Assembly (NCBI GenBank): GCA_963700425.1 | Contig: CAVOXO010000001.1 | Span: forward strand, 1,302,001-1,366,000 | DNA from: CAVOXO01 sp963700425 | GTDB taxonomy: Bacteria > Actinomycetota > Acidimicrobiia > Acidimicrobiales > Microtrichaceae | Length of the DNA stretch: 64,000 nucleotides | Direction: 5' to 3' | Part shown: piece after piece, positions 26,728 to 35,455 of the stretch | Layout of the letters: every line of letters starts with the position of its first letter | Position numbering within the stretch: position 1 is the stretch's first letter | Notes under the pieces: generated by a model | Told to the model about the DNA's origin: nothing | Databases searched by the model: none | Seen by the model: only the letters and a program-made list of their open reading frames with translations | Translations under genes and position numbers: made by a program

Positions 26728-27351
26728 GTGTTAGCGACGGCGTGGCCACAGGTAATAACCTCGGCCGCCGCAGGCGCTCATGGGCGCGATCACGGAGGGC
26801 CGACGCTGAGAGCTGTCAACAGCGAGACCGACGAACTGGACGCCCGTTTCGCCACGGGCGATGAGTCCGCGCTCCGCGACGCCTATGACGCCCATGGGGC
26901 GCTGGTGTACTCGATCGCCCGGCGCACCCTGCCGGACAGTGCGGCAGAGGAGGTCGCCCAGGACGTCTTCGTGTCGGCGTGGCGATTCCGCGACGGGTTC
27001 GATCCCGCCAAGGGAACCCTCGCCGGATGGTTGGTGGGCATCACCCGCAACAAGACCATCGATCATGTGCGCCGCGAGCAGCGGCACGTGAAGCTCGCCG
27101 ACGCCCTGCCCGAGGAGGACGGCATCCACCGCGACGTCGTGTCGGTCGCGGAGACGATGCTTCTGGCCTCGGCACTGGCGGAGCTTCCCGACCGGGCCCG
27201 TGAGGCGGTCTATCTGTCGAGCGTCGAGGGTTTGTCGCACCAGGACATCTCCGATCGAACGGGCCACCCGCTCGGCACGGTCAAGAGCGACATCCGTCGC
27301 GGCCTGGACCGACTGCGCCGCCATCTCGAAGCTGCGGGGGAGGTCGGGTGA
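26728..27351 (+). CDS. ECF RNA polymerase sigma factor, SigK-like
   Basis: A two-domain extracytoplasmic-function sigma factor. Region 2 includes YDAHGALVYSIARRTL, EEVAQDVFVSAWRF and GWLVGITRNKTIDHVRRE; region 4 includes ELPDRAREAVYLSSVEGLSHQDIS and TVKSDIRRGLDRLRRHL. The open frame starts with GTG at 26728 (207 aa), but a CTG at 26806 has GGAGG seven bases upstream and would give a 181-aa protein, closer to the family length; no other start lies between. The anti-sigma gene starts in the stop codon (TGATG). A predicted autogenous promoter lies at 26661-26690. Confidence 0.93.
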   Translation: MLATAWPQVITSAAAGAHGRDHGGPTLRAVNSETDELDARFATGDESALRDAYDAHGALVYSIARRTLPDSAAEEVAQDVFVSAWRFRDGFDPAKGTLAGWLVGITRNKTIDHVRREQRHVKLADALPEEDGIHRDVVSVAETMLLASALAELPDRAREAVYLSSVEGLSHQDISDRTGHPLGTVKSDIRRGLDRLRRHLEAAGEVG

Positions 27352-28040
27352 TGACCTACTCGGACGAGCGTATCTCGTCGATCCTCGCCTCGATCGGTGA
27401 GGACGACCGGGCGCTGATCGCCCCTCCACCGTCGGTGTGGGACGCCATCGTCTCCCAGTTGGGTGCCGACCGGCTCGACACCTCCGTTCGGAGTGGCGAC
27501 GCGGCTGGTGCAGCCACCGATACCGATCGGGTGTTGCGGCCGGCGTCTCCATCGGACTCCAGCCAGGGCGGTGACGACGCATCGTCGGTCGTGCCCCTTC
27601 ATGGCCACCGTGGTCGTCCCATGGTGTGGATGACGGTCGCCGCGGCGACCGTCGCTCTTCTCGTCGGTGCCCTCGTCGCGGTCACCCAGCCGTCCACCAC
27701 GGTGGTCAGCGAGGTGGCCCTGAGCAGTGACGGCCTCGACGGCGCGCCCTCGGGTCTCCAGGGTTCGGCCGAACTCGTGGAGACGGCCGACGCTCTCGAA
27801 TTGCAGGTCGACATCCCTGCTGACATCGACACCGACGGCGGCTACCTCGAACTGTGGCTGATCGATACCCGCGTCGAGGGCATGGTGTCGCTCGGGCCGG
27901 TGAACGACACGGGGCGCTACCAGGTCCCGCCCGGGGTCGATCCCGGCCTGTTCCCCGTGGTCGACGTGTCGGTCGAGCCCACCGACGGACTCCCGACCCA
28001 CAGCGGAAAGAGCGTCCTGCGCGGCGTTCTCGACGCCTGA
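27351..28040 (+). CDS. RskA-like membrane anti-sigma factor
   Basis: About 229 aa with one membrane segment (MVWMTVAAATVALLVGALVAV, about residues 90-110) separating a cytoplasmic N-terminus that would bind the sigma factor from an extracytoplasmic domain. The outer part matches the RskA C-terminal pattern: GGYLELWLIDTR, VSLGPVNDTGRYQVPPGVDP and PVVDVSVEPTDG. No zinc-binding HxxxCxxC motif is seen, as in RskA. The ATG overlaps the sigma stop by one base; a GTG three bases earlier is equally possible. It probably holds the sigma factor inactive until proteolysis at the membrane. Confidence 0.9.
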   Translation: MTYSDERISSILASIGEDDRALIAPPPSVWDAIVSQLGADRLDTSVRSGDAAGAATDTDRVLRPASPSDSSQGGDDASSVVPLHGHRGRPMVWMTVAAATVALLVGALVAVTQPSTTVVSEVALSSDGLDGAPSGLQGSAELVETADALELQVDIPADIDTDGGYLELWLIDTRVEGMVSLGPVNDTGRYQVPPGVDPGLFPVVDVSVEPTDGLPTHSGKSVLRGVLDA

Positions 28041-28071
28041 CGGCCCGTCCGCGACCGAGGTTCACGAAGTT

Positions 28072-28101
28072 GCATCCAGTCGGGGTGGTGGGTCCGTAGA
28101 C
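28072..28101 (+). promoter_or_regulatory. predicted ECF (SigK-like) promoter of the fasciclin gene
   Basis: GCATCC (28072-28077), a 16-nt spacer and CCGTAGAC (28094-28101) repeat exactly the elements found before the sigma gene. Transcription would start about 28108, giving a leader of about 22 nt with AGGAGG just before the ATG at 28130. A 10-bp inverted repeat with a 4-nt centre (28085-28108) overlaps the -10 element and could be an operator. Confidence 0.75.
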
Positions 28102-28108
28102 CCACCAC
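28085..28108. repeat. 10-bp inverted repeat overlapping the fasciclin promoter -10
   Basis: GTGGTGGGTC and GACCCACCAC flank CGTA. The repeat covers the spacer end and the -10 element of the predicted promoter, and ends at about the transcription start. In that place it is better explained as a DNA site for a regulator than as a transcript hairpin, but a weak terminator for the anti-sigma gene cannot be excluded. Confidence 0.55.
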
Positions 28109-28129
28109 ACCCACTCAGGAGGAACTTCC

Positions 28130-28684
28130 ATGAACACCCCCCGCAAGCTTCTCGCCGGCGTCGGCGCACTCGCCGTACTGGCCGTCGGTTGCTCCAGCGA
28201 CGACGACACCGCCGAAGCTGACCCGACCACCACCGAGGCGGTCGACACGACGGTCGCCGAGGACGTCGGCACGATCGTCGACGTGGCCTCGGCGGACCCA
28301 GAGTTCTCGACACTCGTCGCCGCGGTCGCTGCGGCCAATCTCGTCGACACCCTCAACGGTCCGGGTCCGTACACGGTCTTCGCCCCGACCGATGCGGCGT
28401 TCGACGACGCAATCGCCGCCCTCGGGGTCACCCCCGAGGAACTCCTGGCCGATCCCACCCTCGGAGACATCCTCACCTATCACGTGGTCGCCGGCGAGGT
28501 CATGGCGTCCGATGTGCTCGGCATGGACGGGGCCGAGGTCGAGACCGTCAACGGAGCTCCCCTGACGATCTCGGTCGACGGAGACACGGTGATGGTCAAC
28601 GACGCCACCGTCGTGAAGACCGACATCGAGACGTCGAACGGCGTCATCCACGTCATCGACAAGGTGCTGCTGCCGCCGGCATGA
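28130..28684 (+). CDS. fasciclin (FAS1) domain lipoprotein
   Basis: A 184-aa exported lipoprotein. The signal peptide RKLLAGVGALAVLAVGC ends at lipidated Cys21, followed by an acidic Thr-rich linker and one FAS1 domain (TIVDVASADPEFSTLVAAV, PYTVFAPTDAAFDDA, LTYHVVAGEV, NGVIHVIDKVLLPP). FAS1 domains mediate adhesion. MPT83 and MPT70 of M. tuberculosis, products of the SigK regulon, have the same architecture or domain. Here the gene follows a SigK/RskA-like pair and has a promoter identical in its elements to that of the sigma gene, so it is probably a target. A strong ribosome binding site AGGAGG precedes the ATG. Confidence 0.94.
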   Translation: MNTPRKLLAGVGALAVLAVGCSSDDDTAEADPTTTEAVDTTVAEDVGTIVDVASADPEFSTLVAAVAAANLVDTLNGPGPYTVFAPTDAAFDDAIAALGVTPEELLADPTLGDILTYHVVAGEVMASDVLGMDGAEVETVNGAPLTISVDGDTVMVNDATVVKTDIETSNGVIHVIDKVLLPPA

Positions 28685-28802
28685 GCCCGGTCTGAACATC
28701 ACGACCACTGTCACGAGCCGCTCGCCTCCCGGCGGGCGGCTCGTGCGCGTGGGAAGATCTCGCGGCACCGACGAAGGGCCGGTGCGGACGAGAGGACAGC
28801 GC

Positions 28803-30194
28803 GTGAGTTCCGACTATCCCTATGCCGACCGCTACCCGGTCAATCGGGGCATGCCCGAGACGGGCCGATCGCGCGAGGAGATCCTCGCGGAGATGGCAGA
28901 GATGGCCTCGGAGGAGGACCGGACGTGGGAGTCCGGTGGCTGCTCGGGCACGATGTACTGCGGTGATCACGATCACTACGCGTTCATGGCGGAGGCGTTC
29001 GCCAAGTTCGGCCACGTCAACGCCCTCCAGCGCGACATGTGTCCCAGCGCCACACGATTCGAGGGCGAGATCATCGCCATGACTCTCGACATGTTGAACG
29101 GGGGTGCCGTCACCGACACCGAGACGGCAGGGTTGTTGACCTCCGGCGGCAGTGGCAGCATTCTCCACGCCGTCTACGCGTACCGGGAGGAGGCGGCCGG
29201 TCGCGGGATCACGAACCCGAATCTCGTCAAACCCGAGACGGGCCACCCCGCCTTCGACAAGGCGTGTCACCTGCTGGGTGTCGAGATGCGCATCGCCGAC
29301 ATCGACCCGGTGACGACGCGGGCCGACATGGCGTCGGTCGAGAGCCTCATCGACGGCGACACCGTGGCGCTGGTCGGGTCGGCGTGCAACTACGGCTACG
29401 GGACCATCGACCCGATCGAAGAGATGTCGACGCTCGCGGTGGCCCGTGGGGTCGGTCTCCACGTCGACGGTTGTCTCGGTGGGTTCATCCTCCCGTGGGG
29501 TCAACAACTCGGCTATGACATCCCCGTATTCGACTTCCGGCTTCCCGGGGTCACGACCATTTCCGCCGACACCCACAAGTACGGATACGGCTTCAAGGGG
29601 ACGTCCGTGCTCGCCTTCCGGGACAAGGCCCTGCGGAACTCCCAGTACTTCTACCTGACCGGATGGACCGGGGGGAAGTACTTCTCGCCCGGCATCGACG
29701 GGTCTCGCTCGGGCGGATTGATGGCGGCCACATGGGCGGCGATGGTGAGCTACGGCCGAGATGGTTACCTGCGCCACGCCAGGCAGATCTTCGCCACGGC
29801 CGACGTCATGAAGGACGCCGTCCGCTCTCATCCCGAACTGCGGATCATGGGCGATCCGACGTTCTGTTTCAGCTTCACGAGCGACGAGATCGACATCTAT
29901 CACGTCAACGACGCCATGCGCGAGAAGGGCTGGCGATTCAACGGCCAGCAGTACCCCAACGCGATACACATGGCCGTGACCCGACCACAGACGCAGCCGG
30001 GGGTCGCCGAGAAGTTCGTGGTCGACCTCGCGGAGTCGGTGACCTATGCCCATGATCACGCGGACGAGGAGCCCTTCAGCGCAGCGATCTACGGGGGAGT
30101 CGCCGGTGGCCTCACCGACGAGGCCGACGACTTCATCCGCACGATCATGGAGTCGATGATGGACACGCAGCAGGCTGTGCCGCCGCCGACCTGA
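28803..30194 (+). CDS. sphingosine-1-phosphate lyase-like PLP-dependent enzyme
   Basis: A 463-aa group II decarboxylase-fold enzyme. The cofactor lysine is Lys259 in TISADTHKYGYGFKGTSVL, the form typical of sphingosine-1-phosphate lyases, with Asp222 in GLHVDGCLGGF. The N-terminal region HVNALQRDMCPSATRFEGEI is also lyase-like. The GTG start has AGAGGA upstream. Bacterial homologues cleave phosphorylated long-chain bases; since sphingolipids are rare in actinobacteria, another amine or amino-alcohol phosphate substrate is possible. It stands alone downstream of the fasciclin gene. Confidence 0.88.
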   Translation: MSSDYPYADRYPVNRGMPETGRSREEILAEMAEMASEEDRTWESGGCSGTMYCGDHDHYAFMAEAFAKFGHVNALQRDMCPSATRFEGEIIAMTLDMLNGGAVTDTETAGLLTSGGSGSILHAVYAYREEAAGRGITNPNLVKPETGHPAFDKACHLLGVEMRIADIDPVTTRADMASVESLIDGDTVALVGSACNYGYGTIDPIEEMSTLAVARGVGLHVDGCLGGFILPWGQQLGYDIPVFDFRLPGVTTISADTHKYGYGFKGTSVLAFRDKALRNSQYFYLTGWTGGKYFSPGIDGSRSGGLMAATWAAMVSYGRDGYLRHARQIFATADVMKDAVRSHPELRIMGDPTFCFSFTSDEIDIYHVNDAMREKGWRFNGQQYPNAIHMAVTRPQTQPGVAEKFVVDLAESVTYAHDHADEEPFSAAIYGGVAGGLTDEADDFIRTIMESMMDTQQAVPPPT

Positions 30195-30446
30195 CGCCCC
30201 AGGCGCTATGCTGGCAGGACCGCCAACCAATCGGCGTCGCGGGTTTCGTATCGGCAACGAGTGCCTGATATGAATCCCCAGGGGAGCGGATTCCGGATCG
30301 GCCCGAACGGTCCACCGGAACCCAAGGTCACGGCGCGCCGGCGTCTCGTCGACCACACCTGATCCCGGACGGGACACAGGCCCCCGCCCTGGCGGCGGCC
30401 GCGCTCACGGCGGGCTGGTCACACACACGGAGAACCACACACCCAT

Positions 30447-32043
30447 ATGACGATCACCCCCTCGGTCACCCTCAATCCGTTCGGTTGGGAACAGTTCGGT
30501 GCCACCGACGACTTCACACAGCTCGTCATCGCCGACGCCTACGGCGAGATCCGACGACGAGGTCGCGAGCGGTCCTCAGCGCTCAACGGGAGCGATGGTC
30601 GGCGACGCTCAATCGCCTCCTCGACGACACCGACGAGGCGCTCGACATCGTTCGGCGCCTTGCCCGGTGACGAGCGCGCGCAGGTGGTTGCCGACTTCGA
30701 GAACGAACACGCGCGCTTCAGCGCGGCTCTCCGTCGGCACTTCGGCGTGGCCGACTCCGCCGCCGGCCCTCCCGGAAGCCTTCCTCCCGGGGTCACCCAG
30801 CTCCAGCTGTCGTGGGTTCCCGGTTCGTTGGTGGCATGGGGCGGCGGCCATCGTGCACCCACCGAGAGCACGGCCGAGGTCCGGCAACGGCTCGCGGACC
30901 TCGGCGCTCGCCGACCGACCCGTGGACACCCCATGAGCCGATTCCGATTCCCGGCGGACAGCAGGGCGAGACCCTCGTCGCCCCGTTGGGAGGCGTGCTC
31001 GGGTGGCTGGCGTCGATCGAGTCCGACGTCGACGGCGGATCGCTGTCACCCAGCGTGGTCTGGTTGAAGCAGGTCACCGCGATCGCTGTGGAGGGTGTCG
31101 CCCAGGGACGGATGGTCCCGCTGCTCGTGAAGGTTCGACCGTGTGCCCGGGTCGAGCGAGCATTCGGTCTACATCGGTGCGTTGGGCCCCCGCGATGGTC
31201 GACGCGGAGCGCCTCGGCGCTCTGGCGTCGACCCTTCCCGGCGTGGTGCGAGCATTCGATCCGTCCGCCGATCCGCGGCACCCTCGCTCAGAACGCCATC
31301 TCCGACGTGGTCGATGCCATCTGTCGCACCGCGGCCACCCGGGTCGATCGCGCTCCTGGCGGTGGAGTGGCCGAGACCCGCTCCGACGTCGGAGCGATGT
31401 ATCTCGCGCACCTCGACGGGTCGGAGTTCACCGCCAGTTCGCGTACCGCGGGCGAGTCGGTGAGGCGCGTGGAGCAGTGGGCCAAGCCGGTCACCTCGGC
31501 TTCGAAGCTGAGGCTCGTCGTGCAGCTCGATCCTCCCGACGACGCCGGAGCATGGCACCTCGCAGTGAAGGCCCCCGATCCCGACGGCACCCTCGAACCC
31601 GTCGAGGTGGCCATGGTCACCGCCTCGAACTCCCGCCGGAAGGAGGTCCAGGACCATCTGAGCCGACTCGAGAAGCTCTTCCCCGTGCTGTTGAGGCCCG
31701 GAGCCCATCGGAGAGGAGAGGTCATCCTGTCCCAGGACGAGGCCTGGACGCTGATGACCGAGACCGGCGAGGTGCTGACCGCGGCCGGCTTCGACGTCCG
31801 GGTGCCGGCGATGAGTCCGAACACGTCGCAAGGCATCGCTGCGACTGACGGCGGACAGCGATGGTGAGACCGCTGTCGGGGCACAACAGCTCGCTCGGGT
31901 CACGTGGTCGGCCGTGTTCGGCGATGTCGAGCTGACCGCGGCCGAGATCGCCCAACTCGCCAAGGAGGCCCGCCCGCTGGTCGAGGACCGAGGCCAGTGG
32001 GTGGCTCTCGATCACGCCGATCTGGCCGAGGCTGCCGCCGCCC
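30447..32043 (+). pseudogene. SNF2-type helicase N-terminal region, broken by many frameshifts
   Basis: This stretch encodes the N-terminal half of a HelZ-like SNF2 protein (SNF2-associated DUF3670 type), but the reading frame changes repeatedly. Recognisable pieces are MTITPSVTLNPFGWEQFG (from 30447), AQRERWSATLNRLLDDTDEA (about 30580), VADFENEHARFSAALRRHFG, PVDTP then HEPIPIPGGQQGETLVAPL (about 30930), VRWAPAMVDAERLGALAST (about 31180), LAQNAISDVVDAICR (about 31285) and ELTAAEIAQLAKEARPLVED (about 31930). At least seven shifts are needed, near 30567, 30665, 30930, 31150, 31275, 31860 and 32050. The density is far above the rest of the window. Either the gene is decaying or the local sequence is poor. 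Confidence 0.7.
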
Positions 32044-33687
32044 TTGCCGAGCGAAGCGACCACGGCTCAGCTGACCGGTGCCGAGATGCTGCGGCATGCT
32101 CTCGGACTCGAGGGGACGTCGGTCTCGGGCGGAATCAGCCTCGTCGGCGACGGATGGGCGGCCCAACTCTTCGAGGCCGCCGCCTCGGTGGGCGAGAGGC
32201 TGACCACCGAGCCGCACGGTTTCGAGGGCATCCTTCGGCACTATCAGGCCGAGGCCCTCGCCTGGCTGCGGTTCCTCGATGGCGCCGGGCTGGGGGGCTG
32301 TCTCGCCCTCGACATGGGTCTCGGAAAGACCCCGACGATGCTGGCCCATCTGCGTGAGGCGAAGGGGAGCGGGCCCGCACTGGTCATCGCACCGCCGGCC
32401 GTCGTGGGCAACTGGGCGGCGGAAGCCCGCAAGTTCACCCCTGCCCTCACCGTCGCGGTCCATCACGGCGCGGACCGGACCGACGTGTCCCGCCTCGACT
32501 CGCTCGCCGCTCTCAACGACGTGGTCATCACCACCTACGGCACCGCCGTCCGTGACATCGACGGTCTGGAGAAGGTCGACTGGGCGCGGGTCGTGCTCGA
32601 CGAGGCGCAGATCATCAAGAACCCGACGAGCGACACCGCGCAACAGCTGCGACGCCTCGACGCCCGTTCACGCATTGCGCTCACCGGAACTCCCATCGAG
32701 AACGGTCTGGGGGATCTGTGGTCCATCATGGATTTCGTCAATCCGGGCCTCGTGGGGGGACGTTCGACGTTCATCGCGAACCTGTCCGCAACCAAGGACG
32801 GCGACGCCGATACCGGCGAGAGCGCGCTGCGGGCACTCAACGGGATTCTCGTCTTCCGCCGCACCAAGGCCGAACCGCAGATCGCCGAGGAACTGCCGGA
32901 TCGGATCGATGAGCTCGATCATTGCTCGATGACGGCGGAGCAGATCGGCCTCTACCAGGCGGTGCTCGATTCCCTGGTGACGGGAGCGTCCCAGGAGGGC
33001 GGCCGCGCCCCCAAGGGGCAGGTGCTGGCCGCCATCACGGCGTTGAAACAGATCTGCAATCACCCGGCGTCGTACCGTCACGACGACGAGCCTCTCGATG
33101 GCCGGTCGGGCAAGCTCACCCGCCTGGAGGAGATCGTGGAGCAGGTGTTCGCCGCCAACGAGCGGATCCTGATCTTCACCCACTTCGCCAAGTGGGGCGA
33201 GCGACTCGCCACCCATCTGACGCACAAGTTCGGCAAGCGGATCGAGTGCTACCACGGTGGATTGCCGCGCGGCGGGCGCGATCGCATGATCGCCGACTTC
33301 CAGAAGGGCACCGGTGCGGGGGCGCTCGTGCTCTCGCTCAAGGCCGGCGGAACCGGTCTCAATCTCACCGCGGCGTCCCACGTCGTGTTGTTCGACCGCT
33401 GGTGGAACCCCGCCGTGGAGGATCAGGCCAGGGACCGGGTGTGGCGGATCGGCCAGACGAACACGGTCATCTGTCATCGCCTGGTGTGCCCCGGAACGGT
33501 CGACGAACGGGTCGAGGAGGTCGTGGCCAACAAGCGCCAGATCGCCGAACTGGTCCTGCCTCGTTCCTCATCGATCGGCGATCTCGATGCCGATCAGCTC
33601 AGGGTCGCGCTCGGGTTGCGCGACGACGAAATCCTGACCGACGACGACGAGGATCTCGCAATGGAAGGAGCCGCTCATGGCTCGTAA
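32044..33687 (+). CDS. SNF2-family helicase core (C-terminal part of HelZ-like protein)
   Basis: An uninterrupted 547-aa region carrying all ATPase motifs: HYQAEALAWLRFLDGAG and LALDMGLGKTPTM (motif I), VVLDEAQIIKN (DEAQ, motif II), ALTGTPIENGLGDLWSIMDF (motif III), FTHFAKWGERLATHL (IV), SLKAGGTGLNLTAASHVV (V) and DQARDRVWRIGQ (VI). It is the motor of a nucleic-acid remodelling protein; Rv2101 HelZ of M. tuberculosis is similar. The ORF start is only where the frame opens: the true protein should begin about 30447, in the broken region. A small basic protein gene overlaps its 3' end. Confidence 0.9.
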   Translation: MPSEATTAQLTGAEMLRHALGLEGTSVSGGISLVGDGWAAQLFEAAASVGERLTTEPHGFEGILRHYQAEALAWLRFLDGAGLGGCLALDMGLGKTPTMLAHLREAKGSGPALVIAPPAVVGNWAAEARKFTPALTVAVHHGADRTDVSRLDSLAALNDVVITTYGTAVRDIDGLEKVDWARVVLDEAQIIKNPTSDTAQQLRRLDARSRIALTGTPIENGLGDLWSIMDFVNPGLVGGRSTFIANLSATKDGDADTGESALRALNGILVFRRTKAEPQIAEELPDRIDELDHCSMTAEQIGLYQAVLDSLVTGASQEGGRAPKGQVLAAITALKQICNHPASYRHDDEPLDGRSGKLTRLEEIVEQVFAANERILIFTHFAKWGERLATHLTHKFGKRIECYHGGLPRGGRDRMIADFQKGTGAGALVLSLKAGGTGLNLTAASHVVLFDRWWNPAVEDQARDRVWRIGQTNTVICHRLVCPGTVDERVEEVVANKRQIAELVLPRSSSIGDLDADQLRVALGLRDDEILTDDDEDLAMEGAAHGS

Positions 33688-34024
33688 TCGACGTGGTTCG
33701 TCCGACGGTGGCGCCGGGAGTCGCCGAGGTGAGGGCGGCGGCGGTGGTGGCTCGCGCCGGAACGGTCCGGGCAAGTCGAGGCGACGCTCGAACAAGGTGC
33801 CGGCACGGAAGTTCTGGGGCGACCCCGACGCCCCGCGGGTGACGATCGTGTCGGAGGGCCCCTCGGACGAGCCGGCGGCGGTGGTCCTCTCGCTCGGACC
33901 TCCGCCCTTCCCCGGACTCGAGGCGATGTCCGGACCCGCCTTCGAGACCGTCTACACCAGAGCAGTGGCGATGGCGGCCGCTCTGGAGGTGGCGAGCACA
34001 CCGCGCGGAGACAGCGAGAGCTGA
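33677..34024 (+). CDS. small protein with basic Gly/Arg-rich N-terminus, unknown function
   Basis: A 115-aa protein overlapping the helicase 3' end by 11 nt, with GGAG seven bases before its ATG. Residues 1-40 are rich in Gly, Arg and Ser and probably disordered and nucleic-acid binding. The rest has a conserved-looking core, KFWGDPDAP, then DEPAAVVLSLGPPPFPG and a final helix FETVYTRAVAMAAALEVAS. No family recognised. Co-transcription with the helicase suggests a partner role. Confidence 0.75.
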   Translation: MARNRRGSSDGGAGSRRGEGGGGGGSRRNGPGKSRRRSNKVPARKFWGDPDAPRVTIVSEGPSDEPAAVVLSLGPPPFPGLEAMSGPAFETVYTRAVAMAAALEVASTPRGDSES

Positions 34025-34041
34025 TTGCTCCCCGCCCGGGC

Positions 34042-34070
34042 CCAGCGGCACGTCACCGGCGTGCCGCTGG
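34042..34070 (+). terminator. 11-bp hairpin between the helicase unit and the GH1 gene
   Basis: CCAGCGGCACG and CGTGCCGCTGG pair perfectly around a 7-nt loop, 18 nt after the stop of the small protein gene. No U-run follows, so termination would be inefficient or Rho-assisted. It may separate the helicase transcript from the glycosidase gene, whose ATG lies 36 nt further on. Confidence 0.55.
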
Positions 34071-34105
34071 CTATGGCATTGTGTGTCGACACGTGGAGGA
34101 GCGAG

Positions 34106-35455
34106 ATGGCGGACACCGATCCTTTCCCCAACGGCTTCCTGTGGGGAGCGGCTACCGCCGGACACCAGATCGAGGGCGGCAACACCGCCAGCAACTGGTG
34201 GGAATGGGAGAAGCTCGGTCTCGTCGACGACGGGACCCGGTCCGGTCGAGCCTGTGACTACTGGAATCGCTACGCCGAGGATCACGACCTCATGGCTGGC
34301 CTCGGATTCGACGTGTTCCGGTTGGGCGTCGAATGGGCCCGAGTCGAGCCCGAGCCGGGCCGCTTCGACGAGGAGGCCATCGGGCACTACGTGGACATTC
34401 TCACCGATGCACGCTCCAAGGGTCTGAAGATCTGTCTGACCCTCAACCACTGGGTCGTCCCTGAGTGGTTCGCCGAGGCGGGATCGTGGTTGGGCGTCAA
34501 CGCCCTCGCCAAGTGGGAGCGGTTCGTCCGCCGAATCGTTCCCGCCGTGGCTGCGAACGTCGATCTGTGGGTGACCCTCAACGAACCGATGGTGCCCGTC
34601 CTCGCGGGCTACACGTCGGATCACCACCCTCCCCAGGCCGGGAGTCTCCCCGCGGCTGCCCGAGTGTTCGGCCGCCTCCTCGATGCCCACCAGATCGCGT
34701 ATCACCTGATTCACGAGCTCGTCGCCGTGGCGCCCGACGGTGGACCGACTCTCGTCGGGTACGCCGCGGCCTACCAGTACATCGAGCCGTTCCACGAGAG
34801 CGGGCCGCTCCGGTCAGTGGAGGCGGTCGCCTCCCGGCTGTACCGACACGTGAGCTACGGGGCATGGGATGTCGCCGTTCGCAGCGGGCGGGTGCCGATG
34901 CCGTTCGGCCGTCGTCACATCGAAGGTCTGGCGGGATCGTACGACTTCGTCGGCGTGAACTACTACATGCGACTGTCGGTCAGAATCGGGCGCGGTGCGC
35001 TGTCGAACGTGAAGTCGGGCGAGTTCGCGGCTCCTCCCGGGGTCGAGGTCACCGAGATGGGGTGGCAGGTGTATCCGCCGGGGTTCCGGGCCATCCTGAA
35101 CGAGGTGGCCCAGACGATGGGAACGCCGGTGTACGTGACGGAGAACGGATGTTGTGACAGCGGCGACGAGGTGCGCCGGAGGTACCTGGCAAGCCATCTG
35201 GCCCAGATGAGGCTGGCGATCGACGACGGCGTGGATCTCCGGGGCTACATGGTGTGGACACTGACCGACAACTTCGAATGGCGGGAGGGCTTCGCGAAGC
35301 GATTCGGGATCGTGGCAATGGACCATGACGACCCCGAACTGCGCCGACGACCACGGCGATCCGCCGAATTCCTCGCGGCCGTTGCGGCGCAGAACGGGCT
35401 GAGCGACGAACTGGTCGCCACCCACGCTCCCGGAGCACTCGATCCATGGCGTTGA
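34106..35455 (+). CDS. glycoside hydrolase family 1 beta-glycosidase
   Basis: A 449-aa GH1 TIM-barrel enzyme, probably a cytosolic beta-glucosidase or -galactosidase (no signal peptide). FPNGFLWGAATAGHQIEG at the N-terminus, acid/base Glu160 in LWVTLNEP and nucleophile Glu346 in VYVTENGCCD are all present, with the C-terminal GYMVWTLTDNFEWREGF. The ATG has GGAGGAGCG upstream. Its last 10 nt overlap the start of the monooxygenase gene, so the two may be co-expressed, which is an odd pairing. Confidence 0.94.
   Translation: MADTDPFPNGFLWGAATAGHQIEGGNTASNWWEWEKLGLVDDGTRSGRACDYWNRYAEDHDLMAGLGFDVFRLGVEWARVEPEPGRFDEEAIGHYVDILTDARSKGLKICLTLNHWVVPEWFAEAGSWLGVNALAKWERFVRRIVPAVAANVDLWVTLNEPMVPVLAGYTSDHHPPQAGSLPAAARVFGRLLDAHQIAYHLIHELVAVAPDGGPTLVGYAAAYQYIEPFHESGPLRSVEAVASRLYRHVSYGAWDVAVRSGRVPMPFGRRHIEGLAGSYDFVGVNYYMRLSVRIGRGALSNVKSGEFAAPPGVEVTEMGWQVYPPGFRAILNEVAQTMGTPVYVTENGCCDSGDEVRRRYLASHLAQMRLAIDDGVDLRGYMVWTLTDNFEWREGFAKRFGIVAMDHDDPELRRRPRRSAEFLAAVAAQNGLSDELVATHAPGALDPWR

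Noticed and set aside
30270..30362. 30-codon ORF before the helicase gene
   Set aside because: It has an ATG but no ribosome binding site and no recognisable partner genes; chance occurrence is likely.
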